From positions 434,001 through 498,000 of the forward strand of contig NZ_WVEM01000001.1 in assembly GCF_009847015.1 (NCBI RefSeq): a stretch of 64,000 bases of DNA, given 5' to 3'. The translations under genes and the position numbers were made by a program. Under the pieces are notes generated by a model. That model worked only from the letters and a program-made list of their open reading frames with translations, was not told where the DNA came from and searched no databases. Shown here piece after piece: positions 18,423-29,175 of the stretch (position 1 is its first letter; each line of letters opens with the position of its first letter). Origin of the DNA: Sunxiuqinia indica. GTDB lineage: Bacteria; Bacteroidota; Bacteroidia; Bacteroidales; Prolixibacteraceae.

Positions 18423-21400
18423 TCATTCTTTTATACCAAACGTATTCTTGGCTCCACTGAAGATCGATTTCCACCAATAATTCACAATCGATTTTTTTTG
18501 ATCACGATTAAAACTAATTTCATCGGGTAGTAAAATTCGGGTTCGTGGATGTTTTGATTTTAGCATCAAACTGTTGGCAATAAAACTGGCAAATTTGGCT
18601 TCTCTGGTGTCTCCGTCTTTTGTTGCGAGTATTGATACTTTTAAGTTGTCATAGGCAAATCGGAGCATCCCTTGTGCGTGTATCTGATTTGCTTCAAATT
18701 CAAATTCGAAACGATCTAATTGTCCCGATCTCACTGAAACTCCTGCGGTGTTCTCCACAACTGGGTTTAAAATTGTTAAATCAAAAGGAGAGAGCTTTCC
18801 GGTTACTGAAAATCTATTTTCAGCTGACCGCATGTTGTATTTCATAGTGGTTTCCAACAATGCTTTTCCCATTAGCAGGCCGTTTGCATTTATGGTTAAT
18901 GTTGAATTGGAATTCAGCATATCGGGTAGGTTGGTAACCGGATGAGCACTGATGTTTAGCTTTTCAAATTCAACCTTCCCGGGTAAAGGCATTTCTTCTG
19001 CTTGTTCGGTATAATATATGTTGTAGTCCTCTAGTTTTATCGAATCAATATAAAAAGGCAAGCCAATGTTCTTAATCATTTCCTGCGGGAGTTTCGATTT
19101 ACTGTTTGGATTATCTGCAGTTGTTTTATCCCTATAAATTGAAAGTTGTCCTCCGCGGGCTATAATTGATGAAGCCACTAATTCCCCTTGGTTATACCAT
19201 CTTTTCAGATCAATGTTTCGCATGGTTAACCGGTCAATATCCCCTTGGTAATGATCTGCCTCAAAAGAAATGGTCTTCTGAAATTGTGCTTTCGAGTATC
19301 GCGGAATAATTTGAATGTCAGATATCGTCAAATGATTATCTTGATTGTCAAAATTGATGTCTCCCAAATGAAAATTATAGTATTTGTCAGGACCTGTGAA
19401 TGCGTAATTCTGTAGATTTAGCCGAACCGATTTTGCTCCCAGTAGATCGTTGGAAGCCACTGTGTCTAATTCAAAATTAGTTAGTTTTACCAGCGCTTTG
19501 GGATAGTTTTTTATTTTTCCGTCAATCAGTCGAATGAGTTGTGCTTGGTTTAGTTTGATATCTTGCGCCGAAATTCGGTTAATCAAAGGGGAGATTGTTT
19601 CCGGAATTTTAAGTTGATAAAGATTGAGTTTATCCTGATTGGTTTTATCTGAATTGATTGTCATAACCGGATTTTCAGCCACAATAGATTTAAAATGAAG
19701 AATTTTGTTGTTTATAACTTGCTCAATATCCAGTTGCTCGAATACCAGTTTGGGAACGAGTAGTTGCTGAAACCCTTGATTTTTTAGTGCAGATCTGTTT
19801 CGTAATAACAAACTTAAAACTTCCAGTTCTTGGCTGTGAGTCGAGAATTTTATTTGTTCTGCGGAAAAGTTAACGGTTCCTTTTTGTGGCTTAAATGTAA
19901 TTTGATTTAGCGTTGTTGAAATATTATCAGAATTGAAGTTCGCAGGCTTGTTGGCTCCCGGACTGATTAAGCTATTGTTGGTTCCCTGCATCGATATGCT
20001 GGCTGTGAGTATTTTCTTTTCGGAAAACTGATCAGTTTCAATGACATTGATTTGACCATTACTTAAATCAAACTTTTTGATGATAAGTGTGTGCATTTCT
20101 TTTGGTAGTGGAACAGCTACTTTTTCAAAATTCACCTGACTCTTAGCTCCCCTTGTACGGTATAAATCAATTACTGGCTTTTGTATTACAAATTGGTCGA
20201 CAGCTAGCCGCTGTTTAAAATAGGCTTCTTCTAAATCAACTCCTCGAAGCTTAATTTCGGGGATGTTGATATGAAAATGTACCGGAAGATCTCCTTTGGT
20301 TTTGCTCGTTATGTCGGGGTAGAGGATCGCATTTCGAATAAATATTTCTGATTGTTTTGAAGATATGCCGATTTCTTTGGCTTGCAGGTAGTGCACATCG
20401 TCAGACAATTGAAAAAGATGATCTTCAATTTTCAATTCAAAGTCGTCGGCAAATAACAGTTTATGCTTTTCGATCTCGACTTCACTTAAAGCAAAGTTGT
20501 CAAGCTCAAGACTAAATTTATTATTGAATGAAATCGTCTTTCCTTTCTTGCTATGTGTAATTAGTTGAATATTGCCGTTGGTAGTGGTGATTTTTTTTAT
20601 TGAAATATTCTCAATATAGTTACTTAGCAGATCGTAGAATTCTCGAGACGAGTATTTGTTTTCGTTCTGTTTTTCAGGTTGGGAAAAAACTTCAAGGTAA
20701 ATGTTGGGCTCAACAATAGAGAACCGATTGATTCGTAGTTTTTTATTGAAAAATGCCTGGTGAATATTCGTGTTATTCAAGCGCATGTAGGGGACACGAA
20801 TATCATAAATCTGTGAGCGGTTTAGTTTTTTGAGTAATCGGGCGTTCATCTTAGGTTTGTCGGGCGACAATTCCAGATTTCGTATAGTTGCTCTGTTTTG
20901 ATAGGTTGACACATTGATTTGCTCAATTTTTAATCGGTGGATTTGATCAACCAGCTTCATTTCGTAGTTCGAAAAATTTAAATCAATGTTCGTTGCGAAA
21001 AATAGTTTGTCGGTTCTGTTTGCACTTGTTGAATCCAGCGAGAAATCGGTTAACCTAAACGAAAAATCTGATGAGATTACGCCGGACTGCTGCGGATTGT
21101 CTTCGGCGTTAATGGTGAATTTTCCCTGATCGAATTCAACCAAGTTGGCATAGATTCCCTTAATGTAGTTACGAATGAAAAAATAAAGCAGGCTGTTTGT
21201 TTCTTTTTGAGTCTTGGGTTTGGTATCGCCCTTGTTAATTATTAATGTTGGCCGATAGGCCAAAATCGATTGCAGTGGCATTTCCCGCTTGTGAAATAAT
21301 TTTTTCAGGTCGATGTCAATTAGTCGGATGCTATCACATTCCATGTCAACGGTCGTCATTTTGGTTGACGGATTTTGGTTTGGTTTTAGCTGGAGGTGGT

Positions 21401-22664
21401 CGGCACTTAAAAAGCTATTTTCGCTGCACACGATGATACTTGTTGCGTCGAATCGATGGATCTCATCATTCATCAACAAATAGTAATTATCAATCTCTAA
21501 GTATAGGTTTGTGGAATATAGAATTCTGTTCGGATCGGTATACGAATCTTCGCTAAGCAGCAAGCTGTCCAATTGAACGTCAAGGTCATAGAATTCCTGA
21601 ATTCCGGTTTTGTTTTCCTTCTTTCGCTCAATTTTAAGCTTTTCGGCATTCATCGACAAGTGCTTTATCTTCAGTTGCCCGATTTCGCCTTTTACGAGTT
21701 GATACAAATCAAACTCTTTAATTTTCTTCAGGTTAATCCCTGGTGCATCTTCTAATGGAAATACTTGTATTTGTGCATCCATCAAGAATAACGAGTCAAT
21801 CTGTACACTGTCGTTCTGAAAAATCTCTCGTAATTGATTAGACTTGATTTTGATCTCTGGAACTTCAACATAATAGCGTGTTCCTTTTACCTGGCTTGAA
21901 TCAACCGGGGTAAGTTGGATATCAGTTCCAACGATATCTTTATTTTTTAGCGAATATTGTATCTTTTGAATAGACAGTTCGTGAATGCTATCGGGCAGCG
22001 ATTTTTGGTAATTGTCAATACCAAAGTAGACATCATCAGCTTTAAAAAAATCCTTCTCACTATTAATGCGAACAGAATCAGTGTAAAATTTTGAAATTCC
22101 GATATTAAAATTCAGGCTAGTCAACCTGTTTGCCGAGTTTATGGGAAGTTGATCGGAGAGGAATCCTGCATTCGAAAGCTCAATTTCTTCAATCGAAATT
22201 GTTCTTAAGTACCTGTTAAAAAGCGGTGATATTTTTCGGATAAATGCAAATGGATCTTCTGACGTTTCTCGTTGAAGCGTATCTGTTTTTAGTTCCCACG
22301 AAGGCGATTCAATCTTTAGTTTTCTAATGTTCAGTTTTCTTTTAGCTAATAATTTATAAAGCCCCACCTGATTTATTTTTATTAAATCAGCCTTTATTAA
22401 ATATTCAGCTTTCGACGAATTATTATCATGAATACCGATATGTGAAATCGACAGGCTTTGGCTGAAGATGTCAACAGACAAATCTTCAAAACTCAGTGAG
22501 TATGCGCCATTCGTTTTTTTTGTGAATTGCTTTTCTAATTCATCTTTTATCAATGTTTCAGCAAAGAAGAACGAGAGTGTAATAAACACAACAATTAAAG
22601 CGAACAAAGCAAGTAGTGTCCATTTAATCAGGTGTTTCACTATCTGTTTCCTTTCTTTTGTCAT
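18423..22664 (-). CDS. Giant AsmA-like membrane-anchored protein
   Basis: 1413 residues: one N-terminal helix (about 14-36), then an all-beta periplasmic region of about 1350 residues made of repeating beta-strand units (L-x-I-x-x-L-x-I type, many NxxIH/IRNxxL segments), and a C-terminal AsmA-like end (about 1240-1400: LSPFDLTILNPVVENTAGVS ... ARFAS-like strands). AsmA/TamB/YhdP-type proteins are bridge-like carriers that move phospholipids across the periplasm, or help outer membrane assembly; the Bacteroidota members are mostly uncharacterised. The length is well above AsmA (about 600) and near TamB/YhdP (about 1260). No DUF490 end typical of TamB is apparent. Upstream gene of a possible operon with the sensor kinase. 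Confidence 0.75.
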   Translation of the reverse strand: MTKERKQIVKHLIKWTLLALFALIVVFITLSFFFAETLIKDELEKQFTKKTNGAYSLSFEDLSVDIFSQSLSISHIGIHDNNSSKAEYLIKADLIKINQVGLYKLLAKRKLNIRKLKIESPSWELKTDTLQRETSEDPFAFIRKISPLFNRYLRTISIEEIELSNAGFLSDQLPINSANRLTSLNFNIGISKFYTDSVRINSEKDFFKADDVYFGIDNYQKSLPDSIHELSIQKIQYSLKNKDIVGTDIQLTPVDSSQVKGTRYYVEVPEIKIKSNQLREIFQNDSVQIDSLFLMDAQIQVFPLEDAPGINLKKIKEFDLYQLVKGEIGQLKIKHLSMNAEKLKIERKKENKTGIQEFYDLDVQLDSLLLSEDSYTDPNRILYSTNLYLEIDNYYLLMNDEIHRFDATSIIVCSENSFLSADHLQLKPNQNPSTKMTTVDMECDSIRLIDIDLKKLFHKREMPLQSILAYRPTLIINKGDTKPKTQKETNSLLYFFIRNYIKGIYANLVEFDQGKFTINAEDNPQQSGVISSDFSFRLTDFSLDSTSANRTDKLFFATNIDLNFSNYEMKLVDQIHRLKIEQINVSTYQNRATIRNLELSPDKPKMNARLLKKLNRSQIYDIRVPYMRLNNTNIHQAFFNKKLRINRFSIVEPNIYLEVFSQPEKQNENKYSSREFYDLLSNYIENISIKKITTTNGNIQLITHSKKGKTISFNNKFSLELDNFALSEVEIEKHKLLFADDFELKIEDHLFQLSDDVHYLQAKEIGISSKQSEIFIRNAILYPDITSKTKGDLPVHFHINIPEIKLRGVDLEEAYFKQRLAVDQFVIQKPVIDLYRTRGAKSQVNFEKVAVPLPKEMHTLIIKKFDLSNGQINVIETDQFSEKKILTASISMQGTNNSLISPGANKPANFNSDNISTTLNQITFKPQKGTVNFSAEQIKFSTHSQELEVLSLLLRNRSALKNQGFQQLLVPKLVFEQLDIEQVINNKILHFKSIVAENPVMTINSDKTNQDKLNLYQLKIPETISPLINRISAQDIKLNQAQLIRLIDGKIKNYPKALVKLTNFELDTVASNDLLGAKSVRLNLQNYAFTGPDKYYNFHLGDINFDNQDNHLTISDIQIIPRYSKAQFQKTISFEADHYQGDIDRLTMRNIDLKRWYNQGELVASSIIARGGQLSIYRDKTTADNPNSKSKLPQEMIKNIGLPFYIDSIKLEDYNIYYTEQAEEMPLPGKVEFEKLNISAHPVTNLPDMLNSNSTLTINANGLLMGKALLETTMKYNMRSAENRFSVTGKLSPFDLTILNPVVENTAGVSVRSGQLDRFEFEFEANQIHAQGMLRFAYDNLKVSILATKDGDTREAKFASFIANSLMLKSKHPRTRILLPDEISFNRDQKKSIVNYWWKSIFSGAKNTFGIKE

Positions 22665-23130
22665 TCAATGTAGATTCTGATTTCAGGTATTAACAATATT
22701 AGAGACCAATTTTGTCAAAATAGTTGCGTAATCAAAGTAAAATCTGATGGAAATTGAAAACCCGCGTTCTCAGAGCATGGTCAGAGTGGCTCCGCATTCT
22801 GCTTTTCTGAATTTGATAAGAATTATAGGTTGGAAAATAATGTATGTTTTTAAGTCTGTTTTTATCATGTAAATACCCTGTGGACGTGGCTTTTCCCTTT
22901 TGATTCATTTCATAGTGGATAAGAACGAAAAGTGTTTAATAACGTATTGATTAGAATAATCCTAAAACTCATTTTTTTTACTTTTGAATCCTGATAAATT
23001 AAAACTAATGATGAAACGGATCGAAAAATTAAATTTAAAAACCGCGGATTTTGTGTGTGGTGTTCTGTTTCATTCTCTTTCGCTTATTTTTTGTGCTTTC
23101 AGGTTTCATCCTAATTCTTTTTCGAGCCCC
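22665..23130. other. Divergent intergenic region
   Basis: 466 bp between the AsmA-like gene (minus) and the chosen ThuA start. AT-rich; no confident promoter, terminator or RNA was found. A TATTTTTTG run at 23085-23093 resembles a -7 box with one extra base before TTTG and could serve the ThuA gene. The open frame of the ThuA gene extends upstream to a TTG at 22984, but the extra 49 residues look non-coding in character. Confidence 0.4.
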
Positions 23131-23844
23131 ATGAAAAAAATAGTAATGGGTGGTGTGCTTTTGCTGATTAGTTTGACTGGTTTTAATCAGAAAATTCAAG
23201 TTTTGATGGTGACCGGAGGTCATGATTTTGATAGGGAGGCTTTTGCGGAACTTTTTGATTCGATGGAGCAAATCGCTTGGGAGGAACTTGCTCAGCCCAA
23301 AGCGAATCAGGTGATGCTAGAAAATGGTCTGGAAAAATATGACGTATTGGTATTTTATGATATGTTTCAGGAAATCTCGAAAAACGAGCAGATCGCATTT
23401 TTACAACTACTTGAGAAGGGTAAACCGATGCTCTTCCTACATCATGCGCTTGTTTCTTATCAAGCTTGGGACGAGTTTCAAAATATCTTGGGCGGCCGGT
23501 ATTATGACTCTAAAAGATACACGAAAACGCCGGCAAATGGTTTTTCCACTTATTTACACGACACCGACATTTCCGTTCAGTTGCTAGCCTCTGCGCATCC
23601 GATTACTGCTGGGTTGACAGATTTTTCCTTGTTTGATGAAGTATACGGAAACACCTGGGTGTCGTCCGAAGTAACCCCACTATTAGGAACCAATCATCCA
23701 GAGAGTGCACAAATCATAGGCTGGGAGCATACGTATCGATCATCAAGAATTATTTATATACAACCTGGGCACGGCAAATCAAGTTATGAAAATCCCAATT
23801 ATCGAAAGCTGTTGCTCAACGCCTTGTTGTATCTGGCAAATTGA
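23131..23844 (+). CDS. Exported ThuA-like (class I glutamine amidotransferase fold) protein
   Basis: 238 residues from ATG 23131, chosen because MKKIVMGGVLLLISLTGFNQ is a good signal peptide directly followed by the fold's first strand (KIQVLMVTGGHDFD). The frame is open back to TTG 22984, but that extension has no recognisable content. ThuA-domain signatures: GGHDF, YDVLVFYDMF, HHALVSYQAW and, near the end, PGHGKSSYENP. ThuA-like proteins are linked to trehalose or other sugar utilisation and to 3-keto-disaccharide metabolism; no nucleophilic Cys of a true amidotransferase is evident. Stands alone here, convergent with the SIMPL gene. Confidence 0.85.
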   Translation: MKKIVMGGVLLLISLTGFNQKIQVLMVTGGHDFDREAFAELFDSMEQIAWEELAQPKANQVMLENGLEKYDVLVFYDMFQEISKNEQIAFLQLLEKGKPMLFLHHALVSYQAWDEFQNILGGRYYDSKRYTKTPANGFSTYLHDTDISVQLLASAHPITAGLTDFSLFDEVYGNTWVSSEVTPLLGTNHPESAQIIGWEHTYRSSRIIYIQPGHGKSSYENPNYRKLLLNALLYLAN

Positions 23845-23928
23845 GATTCAAATTTGACCTTTACTGTTTTTGTTTGCAATTCCTTCTTCCGAGTTTGGGA
23901 AAAGCTGCTCGGTGTGTGTATTTGTGTG

Positions 23929-24636
23929 CTAGTTGATCGCAAATCGTGCAAAAACTTTGTAAGTCAGTTTTATTTTCTGAAAAGATATTGCCGGTTCTGA
24001 TGCTTCGGTTGCAGCTACATCCTGTAGTTCAGCCATTCCTCTCACTCTGATGTTTTTTGCATAGGGTTGTCCATAATTCTCCCGTTCCTGAATGAATAAA
24101 GCAGGTCCTACATTTTGCCCTACGGCCTCCAGCAAATAGCTGGCCTTGTCTTTCGCTGCTTGTATTGCTTTTATTTTTACTTCTTTTTTGAATGCTTCCA
24201 TTTTAGTGTGGTCAACACGCTCGATGTATGCATTCAAGACATCAATTTCATCCAAAATCTCCCACGTGTCGGCTAATTCGTTGGTTGTGCCTACTTCAAG
24301 TACGTAGTCTTTCGAAGCGAGTACGTCTTTGTTTTTCCGCTTGATTGTTACATAATCAGCGTCAGCATCAGCCAGCGACAGCTTGCTCAAGTCAAAATCA
24401 TTCACCTTCAGGTGTTGTTTCATTTTCTTTTCCAAATCCTCGATGTTGAGTTTTTTCTTGCCATCATACCGTTCTTTTAACGTGAAATGCAGGAAAATTT
24501 GATCAGGAATAACTTCCATTTCACCTTCTCCGGTAACTTCAATATACGGGGTCGAATTTAGTGGGTTTAGCTCGCTTTGTGCTATGCCTGATGTTGAGAT
24601 CAGTGCCAGGGTAAAGAATAAAAAAAATGTTTTCAT
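23929..24636 (-). CDS. Exported SIMPL-domain (DUF541) protein
   Basis: 235 residues from the ATG at 24634-24636, preferred over the ATG at 24664-24666 because it places the signal peptide (MKTFFLFFTLALISTSGIAQ) at the N-terminus. SIMPL/DUF541 signature: YIEVTGEGEMEVIPDQIFLH at the start of the domain, then ...IKAIQAAKDKASYLLEAVGQ in the middle and an I-x-F-x-x-I-x-L-TYKVFARF end. The family is periplasmic or outer-membrane associated, forms large oligomeric rings in known members, and has no assigned enzymatic reaction. Divergent from the AddB-like gene, 112 bp away. Confidence 0.85.
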   Translation of the reverse strand: MKTFFLFFTLALISTSGIAQSELNPLNSTPYIEVTGEGEMEVIPDQIFLHFTLKERYDGKKKLNIEDLEKKMKQHLKVNDFDLSKLSLADADADYVTIKRKNKDVLASKDYVLEVGTTNELADTWEILDEIDVLNAYIERVDHTKMEAFKKEVKIKAIQAAKDKASYLLEAVGQNVGPALFIQERENYGQPYAKNIRVRGMAELQDVAATEASEPAISFQKIKLTYKVFARFAIN

Positions 24637-24748
24637 CGGATTAATTTTTGTATGTATTGTTTTCATTTTTTATTGATTTATTTTGAACGTTGATAACTCT
24701 TTTTATAAGGCCTCAATTTAAGTATTATCTTTATCAAAAATATTTTTC

Positions 24749-27586
24749 ATGACTCCTTTTTTAACGCAAGTTGCTCAATATTTGTATCGTACTTTTGGCG
24801 ATGAATTAAATCGCATTGCGTTGGTTTTTCCAAGTCGGCGCGCCAGTGTGTTTTTTAATGCCTATTTAAACGAACTGGTAAAATCACCCATTATTGGCCC
24901 CGAAACAATTACCATCGACGAACTAGTTGCACGGATGTCGGGAATGCAAATATCAGACCAGATTAGCTTGATTTTGCATTTGCATCAGGTTTATGTCAGC
25001 GAAACAGGGCATGATGAGTCCTTGGATGATTTTTTCTTTTGGGGTGAAATTCTACTTAACGACTTCAATGATATCGACAAATATCAATTGGATGCCAGTG
25101 ATCTGTTTCAGAATATAAAAGATATAAAAGAAGTTGAGACGCGGTTTGATTATTTAAGTGCAGAGCAAAAGAAAGCGATTGAAGCATTTTGGGGAAATAT
25201 TGGGAAAGCAGACGGATCGGAAAACAAGGATAAGTTTATGGCTATGTGGAATAAGCTGCCGGCTATTTATCACCGTTTTCGAAGTGAGTTATTGATGGAA
25301 AATGCCGGTTACACAGGCTTGGTTTATCGTAAGTTGATTGAAGGCTTGACAGCGGAAAAAGTAGAAAAACTGGATGCCGATCAATTTGTGTTTGTAGGTT
25401 TCAACGCCCTGAATAAATGTGAAAATAAGCTGTTTAAGTTTTTTCAGTCAGCAGAAAAAGGTTTATTCTTTTGGGATTATGACGAACAGTTCTTAAACGA
25501 TCCGATCATGGAAGCCGGGCTTTTTATCCGTCGCAATCGGATTGAATTCCCAGCCCCCAAGCACTTTGAACTGGATGCCGGAAAGCAAAAAGAGCAGAAA
25601 ATAACCTTGGTTTCTGTTCCCGGTCAGGTGGCTCAAGCGCAGGTGATTAATTATAAGGAGTTGTTTGAAAATGAAATTGAAGCTGATCGTTTTGACGATA
25701 CAGCCTTGGTTTTATCAGACGAAAGCTTACTGGTGCCCGTTATTTCTGCCGCCGGCTCACAGTTTAAGCAAATCAATATCACCATGGGGTACGCTTTACA
25801 GGACACACCTGTTTACAGTTTAATCTCTTTACTGATCGATTTACAAAAAAATATCCGAAAGCTTGATGGTCATACTGCTTTCTATCATCGGCCGGTATTG
25901 GCTTTGTTGAAACATCAATTAATATCCAGTGCCGAAACCAAAAACTTGGTTGTTGAAATCTTAAGCAAAAACAAGATCCATGTTCGTCAAAGTGATTTGG
26001 TACAGAATGAATTGCTTCGCTTAATATTCACACCTCAGCCGGATTGGAAGTCTTGTGCTGAATATGCGATGGCTGTTATTCGGCAACTCGGATTGCAATT
26101 TGCCAGCCACGAAGATGCTCCTGTAAACCTGGAAGGGGAGTATTTGTATCAGGCCTACCTGGCTATTCAGCGGCTGAGCGACACTTTGGAAAAGCTGAGC
26201 ACTGGCAAGTTGTCTCTTGCATTATTTTTTCGGCTGCTTATTCTGCATTTGCAGCGGGTGTCAATTCCTTTTGAAGGCGAACCCTTAACCGGATTGCAGG
26301 TGATGGGTTTTCTGGAGACTCGGATTTTGGATTTTAAGAAAGTGGTGCTTTTTTCGGTCAACGAAGGAAAAATGCCCAAGTCTACGCCCGTTCATTCGTT
26401 TATCCCATATCATTTGCGAAAAGCATTTGGTTTGCCCGCCTACGAAGAACACGATGCCATGTATGCCTATTATTTCTATCGGTTGTTGCATCGTGCTAAA
26501 GAAGTGGTGCTGGTTTATAATTCCGCTAGCGATGGGTTAAACTCGGGAGAAATGAGCCGCTATTTATTTCAACTAAAATATGATTCAGAAGTTCGCCCTA
26601 AAGAGTTTTATTTCGACTTTAATTTTAAATCGTCTGAAAATGCGCCGATATCGGTTTCTGCCACTAAAGAACACCAACAAAAACTATTGGACAATTACAG
26701 TTCGAGAAAATTAAGTCCCAGTGCGCTAAACACCTATTTGGATTGCAAGTTGAAGTTCTATTTCAAACACATTGCATTTATTAAGGAATCGGAAGAAGTG
26801 TCGGAAGACGTTGATCCCCGGCTGTTTGGAAATTTGTTTCACTATGCCATGGAGTTGCTGTACGCCGATTTTGTTGGCGCTGAAGTGCAAAAAGATCATA
26901 TAAGAGCCCTGCTGCTAAATAAACATAAGTTGGAGCAGGTTGTAAAAGCTGCTTTTGCAAAGGAATATTATAAAGACAAAGACCTTAATGAAATTAAAAT
27001 ATCGGGCAAAAATATTTTGGTGAAAGACCATCTGGAAACATACTTGACACAATTATTGAAGAACGATTTGGCGTTTGCTCCTTTTAAGGTTGTTGCGTTG
27101 GAGGGACAGTACGAAGCCCCCTTTAACATTGACTTGCCTGAGGGTGAAAAGCAAATTCTGCTTGGTGGAACAATCGACCGGATTGATGAAACGGATGGCG
27201 GAGTACGTATCATCGACTATAAAACCGGTCGCAATTTGAAATTAAATTTCAAAGGTGTTGAACAGTTTTATCAGCGCGATAAATCAGGCCGTCCGAAGGA
27301 GATTTTTCAAACACTGATTTATTCTGAAATTTTTCAACGATCGACAGGAAAAAATAATTTATTGCCTACCATTTATAAGATTGATGATTTCTTTGATGAC
27401 GAATTTCATCCAGAAGTGATTTATGGCTCCGAACGCCTGAGTTATAAGCTGATTGCAGAGCCCTTTCAGCAAAGTTTAAATGAACTATTAAGTGAGATGT
27501 TCGGCGCTGATAATGTTTATGAACAAACAGAAGATGATCGAAAATGCCGAACCTGCCCGTATGACGTCATTTGCCGACGGGGTTAA
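24749..27586 (+). CDS. addB: AddB-like PD-(D/E)XK exonuclease subunit
   Basis: 945 residues. The N-terminal part is a helicase-like fold without a Walker A motif ([19 protein letters not shown] at the place where AddB of Bacillus has a P-loop). The C-terminal nuclease domain (about 655-945) has [23 protein letters not shown] and RIIDYKTG (Asp and Lys of the PD-D/EXK site at about 822-824) and QTLIYSEIF. One Cys in LDCKLKFYF (about 666) plus [10 protein letters not shown] near the end (C-x2-C-x5-C) are the four ligands of the AddB [4Fe-4S] cluster. With AddA (encoded at 53.7 kb) it should resect double-strand breaks. The stop overlaps the convergent trmD stop by 4 nt. Confidence 0.88.
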   Translation: MTPFLTQVAQYLYRTFGDELNRIALVFPSRRASVFFNAYLNELVKSPIIGPETITIDELVARMSGMQISDQISLILHLHQVYVSETGHDESLDDFFFWGEILLNDFNDIDKYQLDASDLFQNIKDIKEVETRFDYLSAEQKKAIEAFWGNIGKADGSENKDKFMAMWNKLPAIYHRFRSELLMENAGYTGLVYRKLIEGLTAEKVEKLDADQFVFVGFNALNKCENKLFKFFQSAEKGLFFWDYDEQFLNDPIMEAGLFIRRNRIEFPAPKHFELDAGKQKEQKITLVSVPGQVAQAQVINYKELFENEIEADRFDDTALVLSDESLLVPVISAAGSQFKQINITMGYALQDTPVYSLISLLIDLQKNIRKLDGHTAFYHRPVLALLKHQLISSAETKNLVVEILSKNKIHVRQSDLVQNELLRLIFTPQPDWKSCAEYAMAVIRQLGLQFASHEDAPVNLEGEYLYQAYLAIQRLSDTLEKLSTGKLSLALFFRLLILHLQRVSIPFEGEPLTGLQVMGFLETRILDFKKVVLFSVNEGKMPKSTPVHSFIPYHLRKAFGLPAYEEHDAMYAYYFYRLLHRAKEVVLVYNSASDGLNSGEMSRYLFQLKYDSEVRPKEFYFDFNFKSSENAPISVSATKEHQQKLLDNYSSRKLSPSALNTYLDCKLKFYFKHIAFIKESEEVSEDVDPRLFGNLFHYAMELLYADFVGAEVQKDHIRALLLNKHKLEQVVKAAFAKEYYKDKDLNEIKISGKNILVKDHLETYLTQLLKNDLAFAPFKVVALEGQYEAPFNIDLPEGEKQILLGGTIDRIDETDGGVRIIDYKTGRNLKLNFKGVEQFYQRDKSGRPKEIFQTLIYSEIFQRSTGKNNLLPTIYKIDDFFDDEFHPEVIYGSERLSYKLIAEPFQQSLNELLSEMFGADNVYEQTEDDRKCRTCPYDVICRRG

Positions 27587-28266
27587 TTCTTTTCATCGAG
27601 TAAGTCCGGACGTAGCTTTTTGGTGCGGTCATAAGCTTGTTTCTCTTTCCACTCGTTTATTTTTTTGTCATTGCCACTCAAAAGTACGTCAGGAACTTTC
27701 AGTCCTTTATAATCTGCCGGTCGGGTATAAACCGGAGGGCTGAGCAAATTATCCTGGAATGAGTCGGTGAGGGCAGAGGTTTCATCCGAAATAACCCCCG
27801 GAATTAAGCGCACGATGCTGTCCGTCATAACAGCGGCGGCCAGTTCTCCTCCTGTGAGCACATAATCACCAATTGAAATTTCCCGGGTAATAAAATGATC
27901 GCGAATGCGCTGGTCAACTCCCTTGTAGTGCCCACAAAGAATCATGATGTTATTTTTAAGTGACAGTTGATTCGCGATTCCTTGCGCAAATTGCTCTCCA
28001 TCAGGGCTCGTGTAAATAATCTCATCGTACTCCCGTTGAGATTTTAAATGTTCAATCGCAGCTTCGATGGGTTGAATGGTCATCACCATGCCAGCACCAC
28101 CGCTGAAAGCATAGTCGTCAGTTTTTTTGTGCTTGTCGGTTGAGAAATCACGAATGTTGTGCACGTAAATTTCTACCATTCCTTTGTCTCGACCTCTTTT
28201 GATGATGGAGTGGTTAAACGGACTTTCCAATAATTCGGGAACAACTGTTAAAATATCGATGCGCAT
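27583..28266 (-). CDS. trmD: tRNA (guanine-N1-)-methyltransferase
   Basis: 227 residues, the usual TrmD length. SPOUT-class knot enzyme that methylates G37 next to the anticodon using S-adenosylmethionine, preventing +1 frameshifts. Signature segments: [24 protein letters not shown] (about 53-63), [12 protein letters not shown] (the knot and cofactor site, about 112-123), [16 protein letters not shown] and the [18 protein letters not shown] end. It is not embedded in the rpsP-rimM-rplS order common elsewhere; the neighbours are AddB (convergent) and Hsp20 (divergent). Confidence 0.97.
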   Translation of the reverse strand: MRIDILTVVPELLESPFNHSIIKRGRDKGMVEIYVHNIRDFSTDKHKKTDDYAFSGGAGMVMTIQPIEAAIEHLKSQREYDEIIYTSPDGEQFAQGIANQLSLKNNIMILCGHYKGVDQRIRDHFITREISIGDYVLTGGELAAAVMTDSIVRLIPGVISDETSALTDSFQDNLLSPPVYTRPADYKGLKVPDVLLSGNDKKINEWKEKQAYDRTKKLRPDLLDEKN

Positions 28267-28520
28267 GGTTGTGAAATTGGTGCTGCAAAAGTAACAAGTT
28301 TTTGCAATTTGAATAGGAATAAAAAGCCAGAAACATATCCATTAACCCAGATAAGATGCCAATACGACATTAAAATGTGGCCTAATTCGGAAATAATGAC
28401 ATGTTTAATGACTATTCAATGGCTTTTTTGTCTTATTTCTTTTCTTGGAATAAAAGTTGAAAATGGAGGAGCAGAAACAATAATCTTAAAAACAATTAAA
28501 AATACAAACAATTAAATTTT

Positions 28521-28526
28521 AGGAGG
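28521..28526 (+). promoter_or_regulatory. Canonical Shine-Dalgarno site of hsp20
   Basis: AGGAGG 9 nt upstream of the hsp20 start. Nearly all other genes in the window lack such a sequence, so this gene is likely translated at high efficiency when induced. Confidence 0.8.
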
Positions 28527-28535
28527 AAATAAATT

Positions 28536-28991
28536 ATGAAACTTGTAAATGTTAATCGTCCGGCTTATTACAACAATCCAGTTGATGCACTGTTAAAAGA
28601 TTTTTTCAATCCAAAAACAGTGACTGATCGTTACGAAAAAGAAGAGTTAAAATACACTCCTTCAGCGAACGTTTTTGAAACCGACACTGATATTACGCTG
28701 GAGCTTTTAGTTCCGGGTTATTCAAAAGATCAGATTAAGCTATCGGTAGAGAATAATATCTTGTTGATAGAAAGCGAAGGGGTTGAGCCAAAGCCTGACG
28801 AAAAAGAAGCTGAAGAATTAAGGTATTCTCGTATTGAGTTTGAAAAGAAGAATTTTGAGAAGAAATTTAGACTCTCTGAAAAACTCAATCAAGACCAAAT
28901 TAAAGCTGAAGCGAACAATGGGGTGCTTCGAATTACGATTGCGAAGAAAGAAGAAGCGGTTCCTGTAAAACGCCAAATTGAAATCGGATAA
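28536..28991 (+). CDS. Small heat shock protein, Hsp20/alpha-crystallin family
   Basis: 151 residues. The alpha-crystallin domain covers about 42-135 (DITLELLVPGYSKDQIKLSV ... GVLRITIAKK, including the conserved G-V-L motif) with a short N-terminal arm and a C-terminal tail, VKRQIEIG, containing the I-x-I oligomer contact. ATP-independent holdase that binds unfolding proteins. The ribosome site is unusual for this phylum: AGGAGG at 28521-28526, 9 nt before the ATG. Single gene; promoter within the 269-bp gap upstream not resolved; strong terminator after the stop. Confidence 0.95.
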   Translation: MKLVNVNRPAYYNNPVDALLKDFFNPKTVTDRYEKEELKYTPSANVFETDTDITLELLVPGYSKDQIKLSVENNILLIESEGVEPKPDEKEAEELRYSRIEFEKKNFEKKFRLSEKLNQDQIKAEANNGVLRITIAKKEEAVPVKRQIEIG

Positions 28992-29013
28992 AACTGATTT
29001 TCAGGAGATAATA

Positions 29014-29045
29014 AACAAATGCCGTTGATTTCAACGGCATTTGTT
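29014..29045 (+). terminator. Rho-independent terminator after hsp20
   Basis: 15-bp stem: 29014-29028 pairs exactly with 29031-29045 (core GCCGTTGA/TCAACGGC), nearly no loop, followed by TTGTTTC. The T-tract is interrupted but the stem is very strong. Confidence 0.85.
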
Positions 29046-29175
29046 GTTTCTGACGGTTTGTTTTTCTTACTTTATTGCTGTTTTCTTTGAGTATTCGTAC
29101 TTAATATTATATTTTCGTACATCTACAGGGAGCCTAAATCTCTGATAATTACTTTGTAATTTAAATTTTGAACAC

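Noticed and set aside
22984-23130. N-terminal extension of the ThuA gene to the TTG
   Set aside because: The extra 49 residues show no domain and would precede a clear signal peptide, which should be N-terminal.
23868-23884. TTTGCAATTCC near the end of the ThuA region resembling the alr-flanking repeat core
   Set aside because: Only 11 bp match and flanks do not align; chance similarity is likely.
28309-28515. 68-codon frame upstream of hsp20
   Set aside because: Random-looking and overlaps the expected hsp20 promoter region.
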